DNA of 64,000 nt from Minwuiaceae bacterium (GTDB taxonomy: Bacteria; Pseudomonadota; Alphaproteobacteria; Minwuiales; Minwuiaceae). Shown here one piece after another: positions 36,848-44,304 of this stretch. The position numbers were made by a program, and so were the translations under genes. Positions within the stretch are counted from its first letter, which is position 1; each line of letters starts with the position of its first letter. The notes under the pieces are model-generated. The model saw nothing but the letters and a program-made list of their open reading frames with translations. It was not told the DNA's origin and ran no database searches. Location: NCBI GenBank assembly GCA_028278525.1, contig JANQEE010000013.1, forward strand, positions 287,398 through 351,397. The letters are read 5' to 3'.

Positions 36848-37275
36848 GGCATCAACCCGCGTTTGTGTTCCGAAATCTGCAAATTGCCGGGATTGAACGC
36901 CTCGCGCAGCACCGGCACGGCCTTGTGGGGGTCGCACTTGCCGCAGACGAAGACGTCCAAAGCCGCATAGCCCAGCTCCGGCCAGGTATGGATGCTCATG
37001 TGAGACTCGGCCAGGATGGCGACGCCGGAAATGCCGCCATTCTCCGTGAAGGTATGCAAATCGATACGCAACAGGGTAGCGCCGGCCGCGGCAACCGCCC
37101 GGGTCAACGTCTCTTCGATAAATCGCGCGTCCGATAATCGCTCAGCCTGCCAAAGATCGATCAACAGATGGCGGCCGGCGTAGGTCAGGCCGTCTTGTTC
37201 GACGAAGCGCGACGAGTCGACATCGATGTCAACTCCAGACGAGACCTCAAAGACTTGGGTTGCGAGTTTGGCCAC
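36844..37275 (-). CDS. speD: S-adenosylmethionine decarboxylase proenzyme
   Basis: 143 residues of the small prokaryotic SpeD type. Autocleavage between Glu90 and Ser91 in AESHMSIHTWPE would create the pyruvoyl cofactor, and a likely catalytic cysteine is Cys111 in DVFVCG. The start is a GTG at 37275 with AGGAGG upstream. It supplies decarboxylated AdoMet to SpeE, encoded in overlapping frame downstream. The 293 bp upstream, shared with the divergent Do protease gene, must hold both promoters. Confidence 0.94.
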   Translation of the reverse strand: MAKLATQVFEVSSGVDIDVDSSRFVEQDGLTYAGRHLLIDLWQAERLSDARFIEETLTRAVAAAGATLLRIDLHTFTENGGISGVAILAESHMSIHTWPELGYAALDVFVCGKCDPHKAVPVLREAFNPGNLQISEHKRGLMP

Positions 37276-37568
37276 GGTTGGACCCTCCTATTCCGTTCAA
37301 TTCGTCGTCACCTCCTGAAGGCGGTTTTCGTCGCCTTGGCGTGGATCAAATCTGGTTCGTACAGATAAGGCGGCGTGTTCTGCCAGAGCCAAATACCGGT
37401 TGCAAGCGGAATTTTGTGACAATTTCCGGGGCTCAAGCCGGCGCCCCCGCATTACGAATAGTTAACGCCCGGTCAAGGCATCGGCAAGGCGCCGGCGCCC
37501 ACATGGACAATCGAAGGCGGCCGCCGCGGAGGCAGCCACCGAGCCAATTGAGCCATGGAGAGCCTTAG

Positions 37569-39056
37569 ATGAACGCTATTGTCATGCCCGTCAGGCAGGG
37601 ACGGGCCGGCCGGGTCGGCGCCGTTGCGCTGGCCGCGATGGTCGCGACGGCGACCGTTGCCCAGGCGCGGCCGATGCCGGAGAGTTTCGCCGACCTGGTC
37701 GACGAAGTGGCGCCGAGCGTGGTTAACGTATCGGTGACGGTGGAGCCCAACGCCGCCATCTCGCCCGAGATGGAACGGCAGTTCAGGCAGTTCGGCCAGA
37801 ATTCGCCGTTCGAGGAGTTCTTCAAACGATACTTCAAGGGCGACGATCGCCAGGGTCGGCAGGCCATGCCGCAGCCGCCTCGGCGCCCGGCGAGCGGTGT
37901 CGGCTCCGGCTTCATCGTCGATCCCGCCGGTTACGTCGTGACCAACAACCACGTGGTCGGGCAGGCCAGCGATATCGAAGTGACCCTGAACGACGGCGAG
38001 ACCTTCGATGCGAAGCTGGTCGGCCGCGACGAACGGACCGATCTGGCGCTGTTGAAGATCGAGGCCGACGAACCGCTGCCCTACGTTGAATTCGGCGATT
38101 CCGACGAGACGCGGGTCGGCGATTGGGTCCTGGCGGTCGGCAATCCGTTCGGCCTGGGCGGCACCGTGACCGCGGGCATCGTCTCCGCCGACGGGCGTGA
38201 CTTGCGCGACGCGACGCTGGTCGACTTCCTGCAGATCGACGCGCCGATCAACCGCGGCAATTCCGGCGGCCCGTCGTTCAACAAGGACGGCGAGGTGATC
38301 GGCGTCAACACCGCGATCTACTCGCCGAACGGCGGCAGCATCGGCATCGGCTTCGCCATCCCGTCCAACCTGGCCGAGAAGGTGGTCGATCAACTGCGCG
38401 AAAACGGCCAAGTGGCGCGCGGCTGGATTGGCGTCCGCATTCAGCCGGTCACCGACGACATCGCCGAAAGCCTGAACCTTAAGAAGGCGCAGGGTGCGCT
38501 GATCGCCTCCGTCGAGGCGGACGGCCCGGCGGAGAAGGCCGGCTTCAAATCCGGCGATGTCGTGCTGCAATGGGGCGGCGAGGCCGTCGAAGACATGCGC
38601 GACCTGCCCCGGCTGGTCGCCGATACGGCCGCCGGCGACAAGACCAAGGTCAGGGTCTGGCGCGACGGAAAAGCGAAATCGTTGTCCGTAACGCCCGGCG
38701 ATGCGCCGACCCAGCCCAGGCTCGCCGCCGCCGAACAGCCGCGCAACGCCGACCTGGAGCAGCTCGGCGACAGCGGCGTCGCCGTCGCCGACCTGACCGA
38801 CGACGCGCGCCAGCGGTTCGACATCCCGGAACAGGTGTCCGGCGTGGTGGTCGCCCAGGTCGATGAAGACAGCGCTGCCGCCAAAAGCGGGCTTCGGGTC
38901 GGCGACGTAGTCTCCAGTGTCGCGCTGGATCCGGTCGAAGACGCCAAACAGGCCGCAACCCGCTTCGACATGGCCATGGCCGGAAAGCAACCGGTTGTGC
39001 TGCTGAAGGTGCTGCGCGAGGGCGCAACCCAGTTCATTGCCCTCCGCGTCGCCTGA
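37569..39056 (+). CDS. degP: Do/DegP-family periplasmic serine endoprotease
   Basis: 495 residues: a signal peptide (cleavage after AQA, about residue 33), then an S1-type protease domain with His128 (NNHVV), Asp158 (RTDLALLK) and Ser232 (RGNSGGP), and two PDZ domains (about 275-365 and 390-490). It degrades or chaperones misfolded envelope proteins. A terminator-like hairpin follows at 39068. The divergent speD lies 293 bp away. The response regulator operon begins 318 bp downstream, and envelope-stress control by it is possible but unproven. Confidence 0.94.
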   Translation: MNAIVMPVRQGRAGRVGAVALAAMVATATVAQARPMPESFADLVDEVAPSVVNVSVTVEPNAAISPEMERQFRQFGQNSPFEEFFKRYFKGDDRQGRQAMPQPPRRPASGVGSGFIVDPAGYVVTNNHVVGQASDIEVTLNDGETFDAKLVGRDERTDLALLKIEADEPLPYVEFGDSDETRVGDWVLAVGNPFGLGGTVTAGIVSADGRDLRDATLVDFLQIDAPINRGNSGGPSFNKDGEVIGVNTAIYSPNGGSIGIGFAIPSNLAEKVVDQLRENGQVARGWIGVRIQPVTDDIAESLNLKKAQGALIASVEADGPAEKAGFKSGDVVLQWGGEAVEDMRDLPRLVADTAAGDKTKVRVWRDGKAKSLSVTPGDAPTQPRLAAAEQPRNADLEQLGDSGVAVADLTDDARQRFDIPEQVSGVVVAQVDEDSAAAKSGLRVGDVVSSVALDPVEDAKQAATRFDMAMAGKQPVVLLKVLREGATQFIALRVA

Positions 39057-39067
39057 CGTCGTGCAAA

Positions 39068-39106
39068 GGCCGTCCCGGTAATCGCCCCCATCGGGACGGC
39101 CGCTTT
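39068..39106 (+). terminator. intrinsic terminator after the Do protease gene
   Basis: GGCCGTCCCG (39068-39077) pairs perfectly with CGGGACGGCC (39092-39101), loop 14 bases, followed by GCTTTT. It starts 11 bases after the stop, so termination of the protease transcript is likely. A related hairpin sits at 39252-39285. Confidence 0.75.
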
Positions 39107-39168
39107 TCGCAGACGGAAATAACCGTTTCCCAGTTGTGCGGCGGAAGGCAGTGTATCAGGGCAGTTCT

Positions 39169-39221
39169 GTAGCGTTCGCTCAGTAGCGTCTATTCCGTAG
39201 CGTCCGTTCAGTAGCATCCCC
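39169..39221. repeat. 14-bp direct tandem repeat, four units
   Basis: Units GTAGCGTTCGCTCA, GTAGCGTCTATTCC, GTAGCGTCCGTTCA and a last GTAGCATCCC follow each other exactly 14 bases apart from 39169. The first seven bases are conserved and the other seven vary. The array sits between the Do protease gene and the response regulator gene. It could be a binding array or a neutral repeat. Confidence 0.7.
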
Positions 39222-39251
39222 GGCCCTGCATATGGCTCCAAGCCGTGCAAA

Positions 39252-39285
39252 GGCCGCCCCGGCCTCAGGGGGGACCGGGGCGGCC
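39252..39285. terminator. second GC-rich hairpin related to the first
   Basis: GGCCGCCCCGG (39252-39262) pairs perfectly with CCGGGGCGGCC (39275-39285). Like the 39068 hairpin it is preceded by CGTGCAAAGGCCG, so the two look like a diverged duplication. No U-tract follows. Confidence 0.5.
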
Positions 39286-39374
39286 GCATTGCGTACAGAC
39301 GCCGCACTTCCAATATAGTGACGGCAAGCTACGACGGTCCGCCGTCAAACGCCTATCTACTTGGAACGCGAACG

Positions 39375-40052
39375 ATGAAGATCCTGGTGATCGAAGACGA
39401 TACCGAAGCCGCCAGCTACCTGGCCAAAGGGCTTAAGGAAAGCGGCTACGAGGTCGATATCGCTGATGACGGACGGCAGGGCCTGGTCCAGGCGATCAGC
39501 CAGCCGTACGACGTACTGGTCGTCGACCGTATGCTGCCCGGTATGGACGGCCTGTCGATCGTCGAGGCGGTGCGCGCCGCCGGTATGGACACCAAGGTGA
39601 TCTTCCTGAGCGCGATGGCGGAGGTCGGCGACCGTGTCGAGGGCCTGCGCGCCGGCGGCGACGACTATCTGCCCAAACCGTTCGCCTTCAGCGAACTGCT
39701 GGCCCGGATCGAAGCCCTGCTGCGCCGACCGGCGGAACAGGCGGCGGAAACCGCGCTGCATGTCGGCGATCTGACGATGGATCTGCTGACGCACACGGTA
39801 AAACGCGCCGGCGATGCGATCGAGCTGCAGCCGCGGGAATTCCGGCTGCTGGAATATCTGATGCGCCACGCCGGACAGGTGGTGACCCGCACCATGCTGC
39901 TGGAGAACGTCTGGGACTACCATTTCGATCCGCAGACCAATGTGATCGACGTGCATATCAGCCGGCTCCGGCGCAAGATCGACCGCGGCTTCGAAAAACC
40001 ACTGCTGCACACGGTGCGTGGCGCCGGCTATTGCCTTCGGGCGCATGACTAG
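39375..40052 (+). CDS. OmpR/PhoB-family response regulator
   Basis: 225 residues: a receiver domain with acidic pocket EDD (7-9), phospho-acceptor Asp51 (VVDRMLPGMDG) and the switch lysine in DDYLPKPFA, then an OmpR-type winged HTH (about 125-222) ending in HTVRGAGYCLR. The ATG at 39375 begins the receiver fold; the frame to 39318 adds a non-homologous leader. Its stop overlaps the kinase start by eight bases. The target is unknown; the adjacent Do protease is a candidate. Confidence 0.93.
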   Translation: MKILVIEDDTEAASYLAKGLKESGYEVDIADDGRQGLVQAISQPYDVLVVDRMLPGMDGLSIVEAVRAAGMDTKVIFLSAMAEVGDRVEGLRAGGDDYLPKPFAFSELLARIEALLRRPAEQAAETALHVGDLTMDLLTHTVKRAGDAIELQPREFRLLEYLMRHAGQVVTRTMLLENVWDYHFDPQTNVIDVHISRLRRKIDRGFEKPLLHTVRGAGYCLRAHD

Positions 40053-41427
40053 GCTGCTAGCGTCGTCGACGTTTCGGCTCGCCGCCCTTTATCTGGGCCT
40101 GTTCTCACTGTCTGCCGCGCTGCTGTTCGGGTTCATCTACTTGTCGACGGCCGGGTTCGCCCAACACCAGACCGACGAGATCATCGAAACCGAAATCGAC
40201 GCGCTGGCCGAGCAGTTCAACCAGCAAGGCATGGTCGGACTGGTGCGGGCGCTCGACCGCCGTTCCGCCAGCGCCCGGGCGACCCGCGGGCTGTATCTGC
40301 TGACCGACGCCAATTTCAAGCCACTGGTCGGCAACCTGTCGCGCTGGCCGGACGAGGAACCGGATGCCGACGGTTGGGTGACCTTTGCACTGCAATATGC
40401 CGACGAGGCCAGCGGCGATTTCGGCCGGGCGCGGATCTTCCGTTTGCGCGGCCCGCTGCATCTGCTGGTCGGGCGGGACATCCGCGAACAAAAAGCGTTT
40501 GAGGCGCTGATGCTCGACTCGCTGATCTGGGGCGCGGCAATCACCTTCGCCCTCGCCCTGGCGGGCGGCACGCTGATGAGCCGCGCGATGCTGCGCCGGG
40601 TCGATGCGATCAACGATACCAGCCGCGAAATCATCGCCGGGGACTTCAGCCGTCGCGTACCGGTTAGCGGCAGCGGCGACGAATTCGACCGGCTGGCCGG
40701 CAACCTGAATGCGATGCTCGACCAGATCGAGCGACTGATGGCCGGCATGAAGCAGGTCACCAGCAACATCGCCCACGACCTGCGCACACCGCTGAACCGC
40801 CTGCGCGGCCGATTGGAACAGGCGCTGATCGGCAACCCGGACCCGGACGCCTACCGCGAAGCCCTGGCCGGATCGATCGAGGAAGCCGACAACCTGTTGA
40901 AAACGTTCGCGGCCTTGCTCAACATCGCCCAGGCAGAGGCCGGCGCCACGCGCGAACGGTTCGCGGCGGTCGACCTCGCCGCGCTGATCCGCGACGTCGC
41001 CGACCTTTACGATCCCCTGGCCGAAGAGCGCGGCCTGACGCTCAAGGTCGATGCCCCGGCGGCATCGCCCGTGCAGGGCGACCGGCATCTCCTGTTCCAG
41101 GCGGTCGCCAACCTGCTCGACAACGCGATCAAATTCACCGCCGCCGCAAACGCGCCGGACAAGAGCATCGCCATCCGGCTGGATCAGGCATCCCCCGGTG
41201 TGGACATCGTGGTACAGGACCACGGACCGGGCATACCGCTAGACCAGCGGACCCGGGTGCTGGACCCGTTCGTCCGGCTGGAGGACAGCCGCAGCGAACC
41301 CGGCAACGGCCTCGGCCTCAGCCTGGCCGCCGCCGTCGCGCAACTGCACGGCGGCACGCTGGCGCTCGACGACAACAGGCCCGGCCTGCGGGCAACGCTC
41401 AGCCTGCCCGTCGGACCGGCAGGCTAA
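40045..41427 (+). CDS. sensor histidine kinase
   Basis: 460 residues: membrane helices near 12-35 and 160-178 flank a periplasmic sensor of about 120 residues. A HAMP linker (178-232), the HisKA H-box with His244 (NIAHDLRTPLNRL) and a HATPase_c domain (N-box NLLDNAIKF, G-boxes HGPGI and GNGLGLSL) follow. Its ATG lies inside the last codons of the response regulator gene (8-bp overlap), a classic kinase-regulator pair. A dense cluster of dispersed repeats follows the gene. Confidence 0.93.
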   Translation: MTRLLASSTFRLAALYLGLFSLSAALLFGFIYLSTAGFAQHQTDEIIETEIDALAEQFNQQGMVGLVRALDRRSASARATRGLYLLTDANFKPLVGNLSRWPDEEPDADGWVTFALQYADEASGDFGRARIFRLRGPLHLLVGRDIREQKAFEALMLDSLIWGAAITFALALAGGTLMSRAMLRRVDAINDTSREIIAGDFSRRVPVSGSGDEFDRLAGNLNAMLDQIERLMAGMKQVTSNIAHDLRTPLNRLRGRLEQALIGNPDPDAYREALAGSIEEADNLLKTFAALLNIAQAEAGATRERFAAVDLAALIRDVADLYDPLAEERGLTLKVDAPAASPVQGDRHLLFQAVANLLDNAIKFTAAANAPDKSIAIRLDQASPGVDIVVQDHGPGIPLDQRTRVLDPFVRLEDSRSEPGNGLGLSLAAAVAQLHGGTLALDDNRPGLRATLSLPVGPAG

Positions 41428-41437
41428 CAACCCCATG

Positions 41438-41516
41438 GTCATTGCGAGCGGCGCGACGCAATCTCGACGGGCCGCATCCTGACTTCCCGAGATCGCCACG
41501 GCGCTCCGCGCCTCGC
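41438..41516. repeat. dispersed extragenic repeat, GTCATTGCGAGCG type
   Basis: The segment begins GTCATTGCGAGCGGCGCGA and ends in CGCTCCGCGCCTCGC, with ATCTCG/CGAGAT in inverted positions inside. This matches, from memory, a repeat family scattered between genes in many alphaproteobacteria. It lies ten bases after the histidine kinase stop and touches the next repeat. Confidence 0.65.
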
Positions 41517-41524
41517 ACCGGCTT

Positions 41525-41593
41525 CGTCATTCCGGCGAAGGCCGGAATCCAGACTGACCGCTGTTGTGGATTCCGGCCTTCGCCGGAATGACG
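41525..41593. repeat. hairpin repeat with perfect 26-bp arms
   Basis: Arms CGTCATTCCGGCGAAGGCCG... (41525-41550) and ...CCTTCGCCGGAATGACG (41568-41593) are perfect reverse complements over 26 bp around a 17-base loop. An inverted, near-identical copy lies at 51228-51294, even including the loop. Translation of one strand gives the familiar SGEGRNP/WIPAFAGMT peptides that clutter automated annotations; it is not coding. Confidence 0.9.
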
Positions 41594-41602
41594 AGCATGG
41601 TG

Positions 41603-41650
41603 CCTCATCCTGAGCTTGTCGTAGCCTCATCCTGAGCCTGTCGAAGGATG
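41603..41650. repeat. CCTCATCCTGAGC repeat, two tandem copies
   Basis: CCTCATCCTGAGCTTGTCG at 41603 and CCTCATCCTGAGCCTGTCG with AAGGATGG at 41625-41651. The same core occurs at 30802 and 51306, each time beside one of the other repeat families here. This suggests the families move or are conserved as composite units. Confidence 0.7.
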
Positions 41651-41676
41651 GCCGTCGTCAACGGCTCGAGACGACC

Positions 41677-42090
41677 TCACCGTGACGAACGCACGAACGG
41701 ATAGACGTTGGTAAGCCCGAGCAGATCGGTAATCAGCAGAACGAGGAAGATCACCACCGCGGCGCCGACGATCACGGCGATCGTGCCCTCGCCGGCCGGC
41801 AGCGTATCGAGTTTGCCGGCAATCTGCCGCAACTCGGCGTCGGAAAGCGCCCGCACCCGCGCGGTCGCTTCCGCCGGATCGATACCCAGGCTCTCGATTT
41901 GCTGGCGAACGTCGTCGCGCGCCATGAAGTCGAGAACGCGGGCACGGTCGGCCACGGCCGTCGATTGCTCCAGCACCCGGTCGGTGTCGACCAGCGCCGC
42001 CTGTATCGCGCCGAGCGGCGTCCAGGCGAGCACCAAACCGACCACAAGCGGCATCGTGATGGCCCTGCAGAGTTTCCTGAAACGGTTCAT
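41677..42090 (-). CDS. PA2779-family small membrane protein
   Basis: 137 residues from the ATG at 42090, with GGGAG upstream. It has a signal or membrane helix at about 12-32, a central LDFMARDDVRQQIESLGID segment and a C-terminal membrane helix IAVIVGAAVVIFLVLLI. This matches the PA2779 family, usually encoded beside a PA2778-type C39 peptidase-like gene, but no such partner lies here. It is 29 bp downstream of the PBP gene on the same strand. Function unknown. Confidence 0.82.
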   Translation of the reverse strand: MNRFRKLCRAITMPLVVGLVLAWTPLGAIQAALVDTDRVLEQSTAVADRARVLDFMARDDVRQQIESLGIDPAEATARVRALSDAELRQIAGKLDTLPAGEGTIAVIVGAAVVIFLVLLITDLLGLTNVYPFVRSSR

Positions 42091-42119
42091 TTTTGACTCC
42101 CTGTGGGTGATCGTGACGG

Positions 42120-44102
42120 TTAGTCGAAGATCGAGCGCAGCGCTTGGCCAAGCCGGTCGATACCGGATTTCGGCTGCTCCGACGGCGCGGCGTCCGCATC
42201 GGCGGGACGCGGCGGCGGCGTCAGCGGCGGCGTGTCGGCCTTGACGATGGCAAGCGGCTTGGTCCTGGCGGACGCCGCGACCGGCGTCGCGCCTTTCACG
42301 GCATAGGTGCCTTCCATGAAATCGCGCCAGATGCGGGCCGGCAGCCCGCCGCCCGTGACGCCGTTCATCGGCCGCGCATCGTCGTTGCCGACCCAGACGC
42401 CAACCACCAGGTCGGCGGTGAACCCCACGAACCACGCGTCGCGGTAATCCTGGCTGGTGCCGGTCTTGCCCGCCGCCGGCCGGCCGAACGCCGCCGCGCG
42501 GCCGGTGCCGGCGCGCATGGTGGTCATCAGCAGGTCCACCATCTCCTCGCGCTTCCAGGGCAGGACGGCGCCGCGGCGCTGGTCCGGCGGCGGCTTGTGC
42601 CGGTGGATCACCTTGCCCCGGCCATGCACGCCGCGGATCGCGCGAATGCCGAACGGCTCCACCCGCTGCACCCCGGCGGCGATGGCGGCATAGGCGGCCG
42701 TCATTTCCAGCAACGTGACTTCCGCGCTGCCGAGGGCGAGGCTGGCCACCGGCCGCAGGTTGCCGCCGATGCCCAGCCGGCGCGCCACGCCGATCACCCG
42801 GTCGCGGCCGACCTGTTCCGCCAGTTGCACGGCGACGGTATTGATCGAGTCGGCGAAAGCGGTGCGCAGCGAAACCGGGCCCCGGTAGTCGCCGGAATAG
42901 TTCTCCGGCCGCCAGCCGTCGATCTCCAGCGGCTCGTCGACGAACATCGAATCCGGCCGCAAACCGGCGTCGAACGCGGCCAGGTAGACGGCCAGCTTGA
43001 ACACCGACCCCGGCTGACGCCGCGCCTGGGTGGCGCGGTTGAACTGGCTGCTGCCGTAGTCGAGGCCGCCGACCATGGCCAGCACCGCGCCGTCGGCCGT
43101 CATCGCCACCAGGCCGGCCTGGTCGACATTGCCGCGCTCGCCCTCGGCGTCCAGCCACTCGAACACCACACGCTCCGCCAGGTCCTGCAATTCCGGATCG
43201 AAGGTGGTCTCGACGGCCAGGTCGGCCGACAAAGAGCCGAGTTGGCGGCGCGTCTCCGTCTGGATCCAGTCGGCGAAGTAGTTGGCGCCCGGACTGGAAT
43301 CCGGCGGCAGGGCGGGTTTCGCCGGTTCGGCCCGCGCGGCGGCGGCCTGCTCTTCGGTCAGGTGGCCGGTCCGCACCATGGCGCCCAGCACCACCTCGGC
43401 CCGTTCCTGAGCGGCCGTCAGATTGCGGGTCGGCGCCAGATAGGAGGGCGAGCGTATCAGGCCGGCCAGCATCGCCGCCTCGCTCAACGTGAGGCCTTGC
43501 ACGGGCTTGTTGAAGTAACGCCGGGCGGCGCCGTCGACGCCGTAGGCGCCGGCGCCGAAATAGACCGAGTTGAGATACCGGACCAGGATCTCGTCCTTGG
43601 TCAGATGATGCTCCAGCCAGAAGGCGAGCATCAGTTCCTGCAGCTTGCGCCTGAGGGTGCGCTCCGGCGACAGGAACATCACCTTGGCAAGCTGCTGCGT
43701 GATGGTGCTGCCGCCCTGGCGGATGCCGCCCGCCATCAGGTTGGTCAGCGCGGCGCGGGCCATGCCGCGCGGGTCGATGCCGATATGGCTGTAGAAGCGC
43801 CGGTCTTCGATCGCCACCGCGGCATGCATCAGATCGGCGGGAATGTCCTGAACGCCTAGCGTCTTGCCGCGGAACTTGCCCCGGCTGCCGAACGCCTCGT
43901 CGTCGGCGGCGAGCAGCAGCAGCGACATGCGCCGCCCGTCGCCGCCGAAACCGTCGGAGATCGGCAGGTTGTAGGCGAAATAGGCGAGCGTGAGAAAACC
44001 GGCCAGGATCAGCGACAGGCATAGGATGACGACATCCTTGAAACCCATCCGCCGTTTAACGGCGGCCGCGAAGCGGCCTATCGATCGTCTCCAGGACTGC
44101 AC
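42120..44102 (-). CDS. class A penicillin-binding protein (PBP1A family)
   Basis: 660 residues: a cytoplasmic tail, one membrane helix (about 24-43), a GT51 glycosyltransferase domain with catalytic Glu99 (IEDRRFYSH) and GGSTITQQLAK, and a transpeptidase domain with Ser365-Val-Phe-Lys368, Ser418-Ile-Asn420 and Lys545-Thr-Gly. All key residues for both activities are present. It polymerises and cross-links peptidoglycan in the periplasm. The length is slightly short for PBP1A, without the OB-fold insert. Confidence 0.93.
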   Translation of the reverse strand: MQSWRRSIGRFAAAVKRRMGFKDVVILCLSLILAGFLTLAYFAYNLPISDGFGGDGRRMSLLLLAADDEAFGSRGKFRGKTLGVQDIPADLMHAAVAIEDRRFYSHIGIDPRGMARAALTNLMAGGIRQGGSTITQQLAKVMFLSPERTLRRKLQELMLAFWLEHHLTKDEILVRYLNSVYFGAGAYGVDGAARRYFNKPVQGLTLSEAAMLAGLIRSPSYLAPTRNLTAAQERAEVVLGAMVRTGHLTEEQAAAARAEPAKPALPPDSSPGANYFADWIQTETRRQLGSLSADLAVETTFDPELQDLAERVVFEWLDAEGERGNVDQAGLVAMTADGAVLAMVGGLDYGSSQFNRATQARRQPGSVFKLAVYLAAFDAGLRPDSMFVDEPLEIDGWRPENYSGDYRGPVSLRTAFADSINTVAVQLAEQVGRDRVIGVARRLGIGGNLRPVASLALGSAEVTLLEMTAAYAAIAAGVQRVEPFGIRAIRGVHGRGKVIHRHKPPPDQRRGAVLPWKREEMVDLLMTTMRAGTGRAAAFGRPAAGKTGTSQDYRDAWFVGFTADLVVGVWVGNDDARPMNGVTGGGLPARIWRDFMEGTYAVKGATPVAASARTKPLAIVKADTPPLTPPPRPADADAAPSEQPKSGIDRLGQALRSIFD

Positions 44103-44304
44103 CGGAAGGTCTTCCCTTGGCGTTCGGATTATCGGTTTCGGACCGCCGGCCGAATTACTGTCGACCGCTTGACGCTACGCCTCGGATGCGGCCGGCATGG
44201 TGAGCGGGGCGCGTTAAATATTCGGTAACATCCCAACAAACTGGGCCGGACTATACACCGCCCGGATCGTCGGAAATGTGGCAAAATCCAGGCATTTCAG
44301 CCGG

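Noticed and set aside
39169..39221. Possible CRISPR-like array
   Set aside because: The units are only 14 bp and directly abutting, with no spacers and no cas genes.
41399..41630. Open frames encoding SGEGRNP- and FAGMT-type peptides
   Set aside because: They are translations of the dispersed hairpin repeats; such peptides recur wherever the repeats occur and lack ribosome sites.
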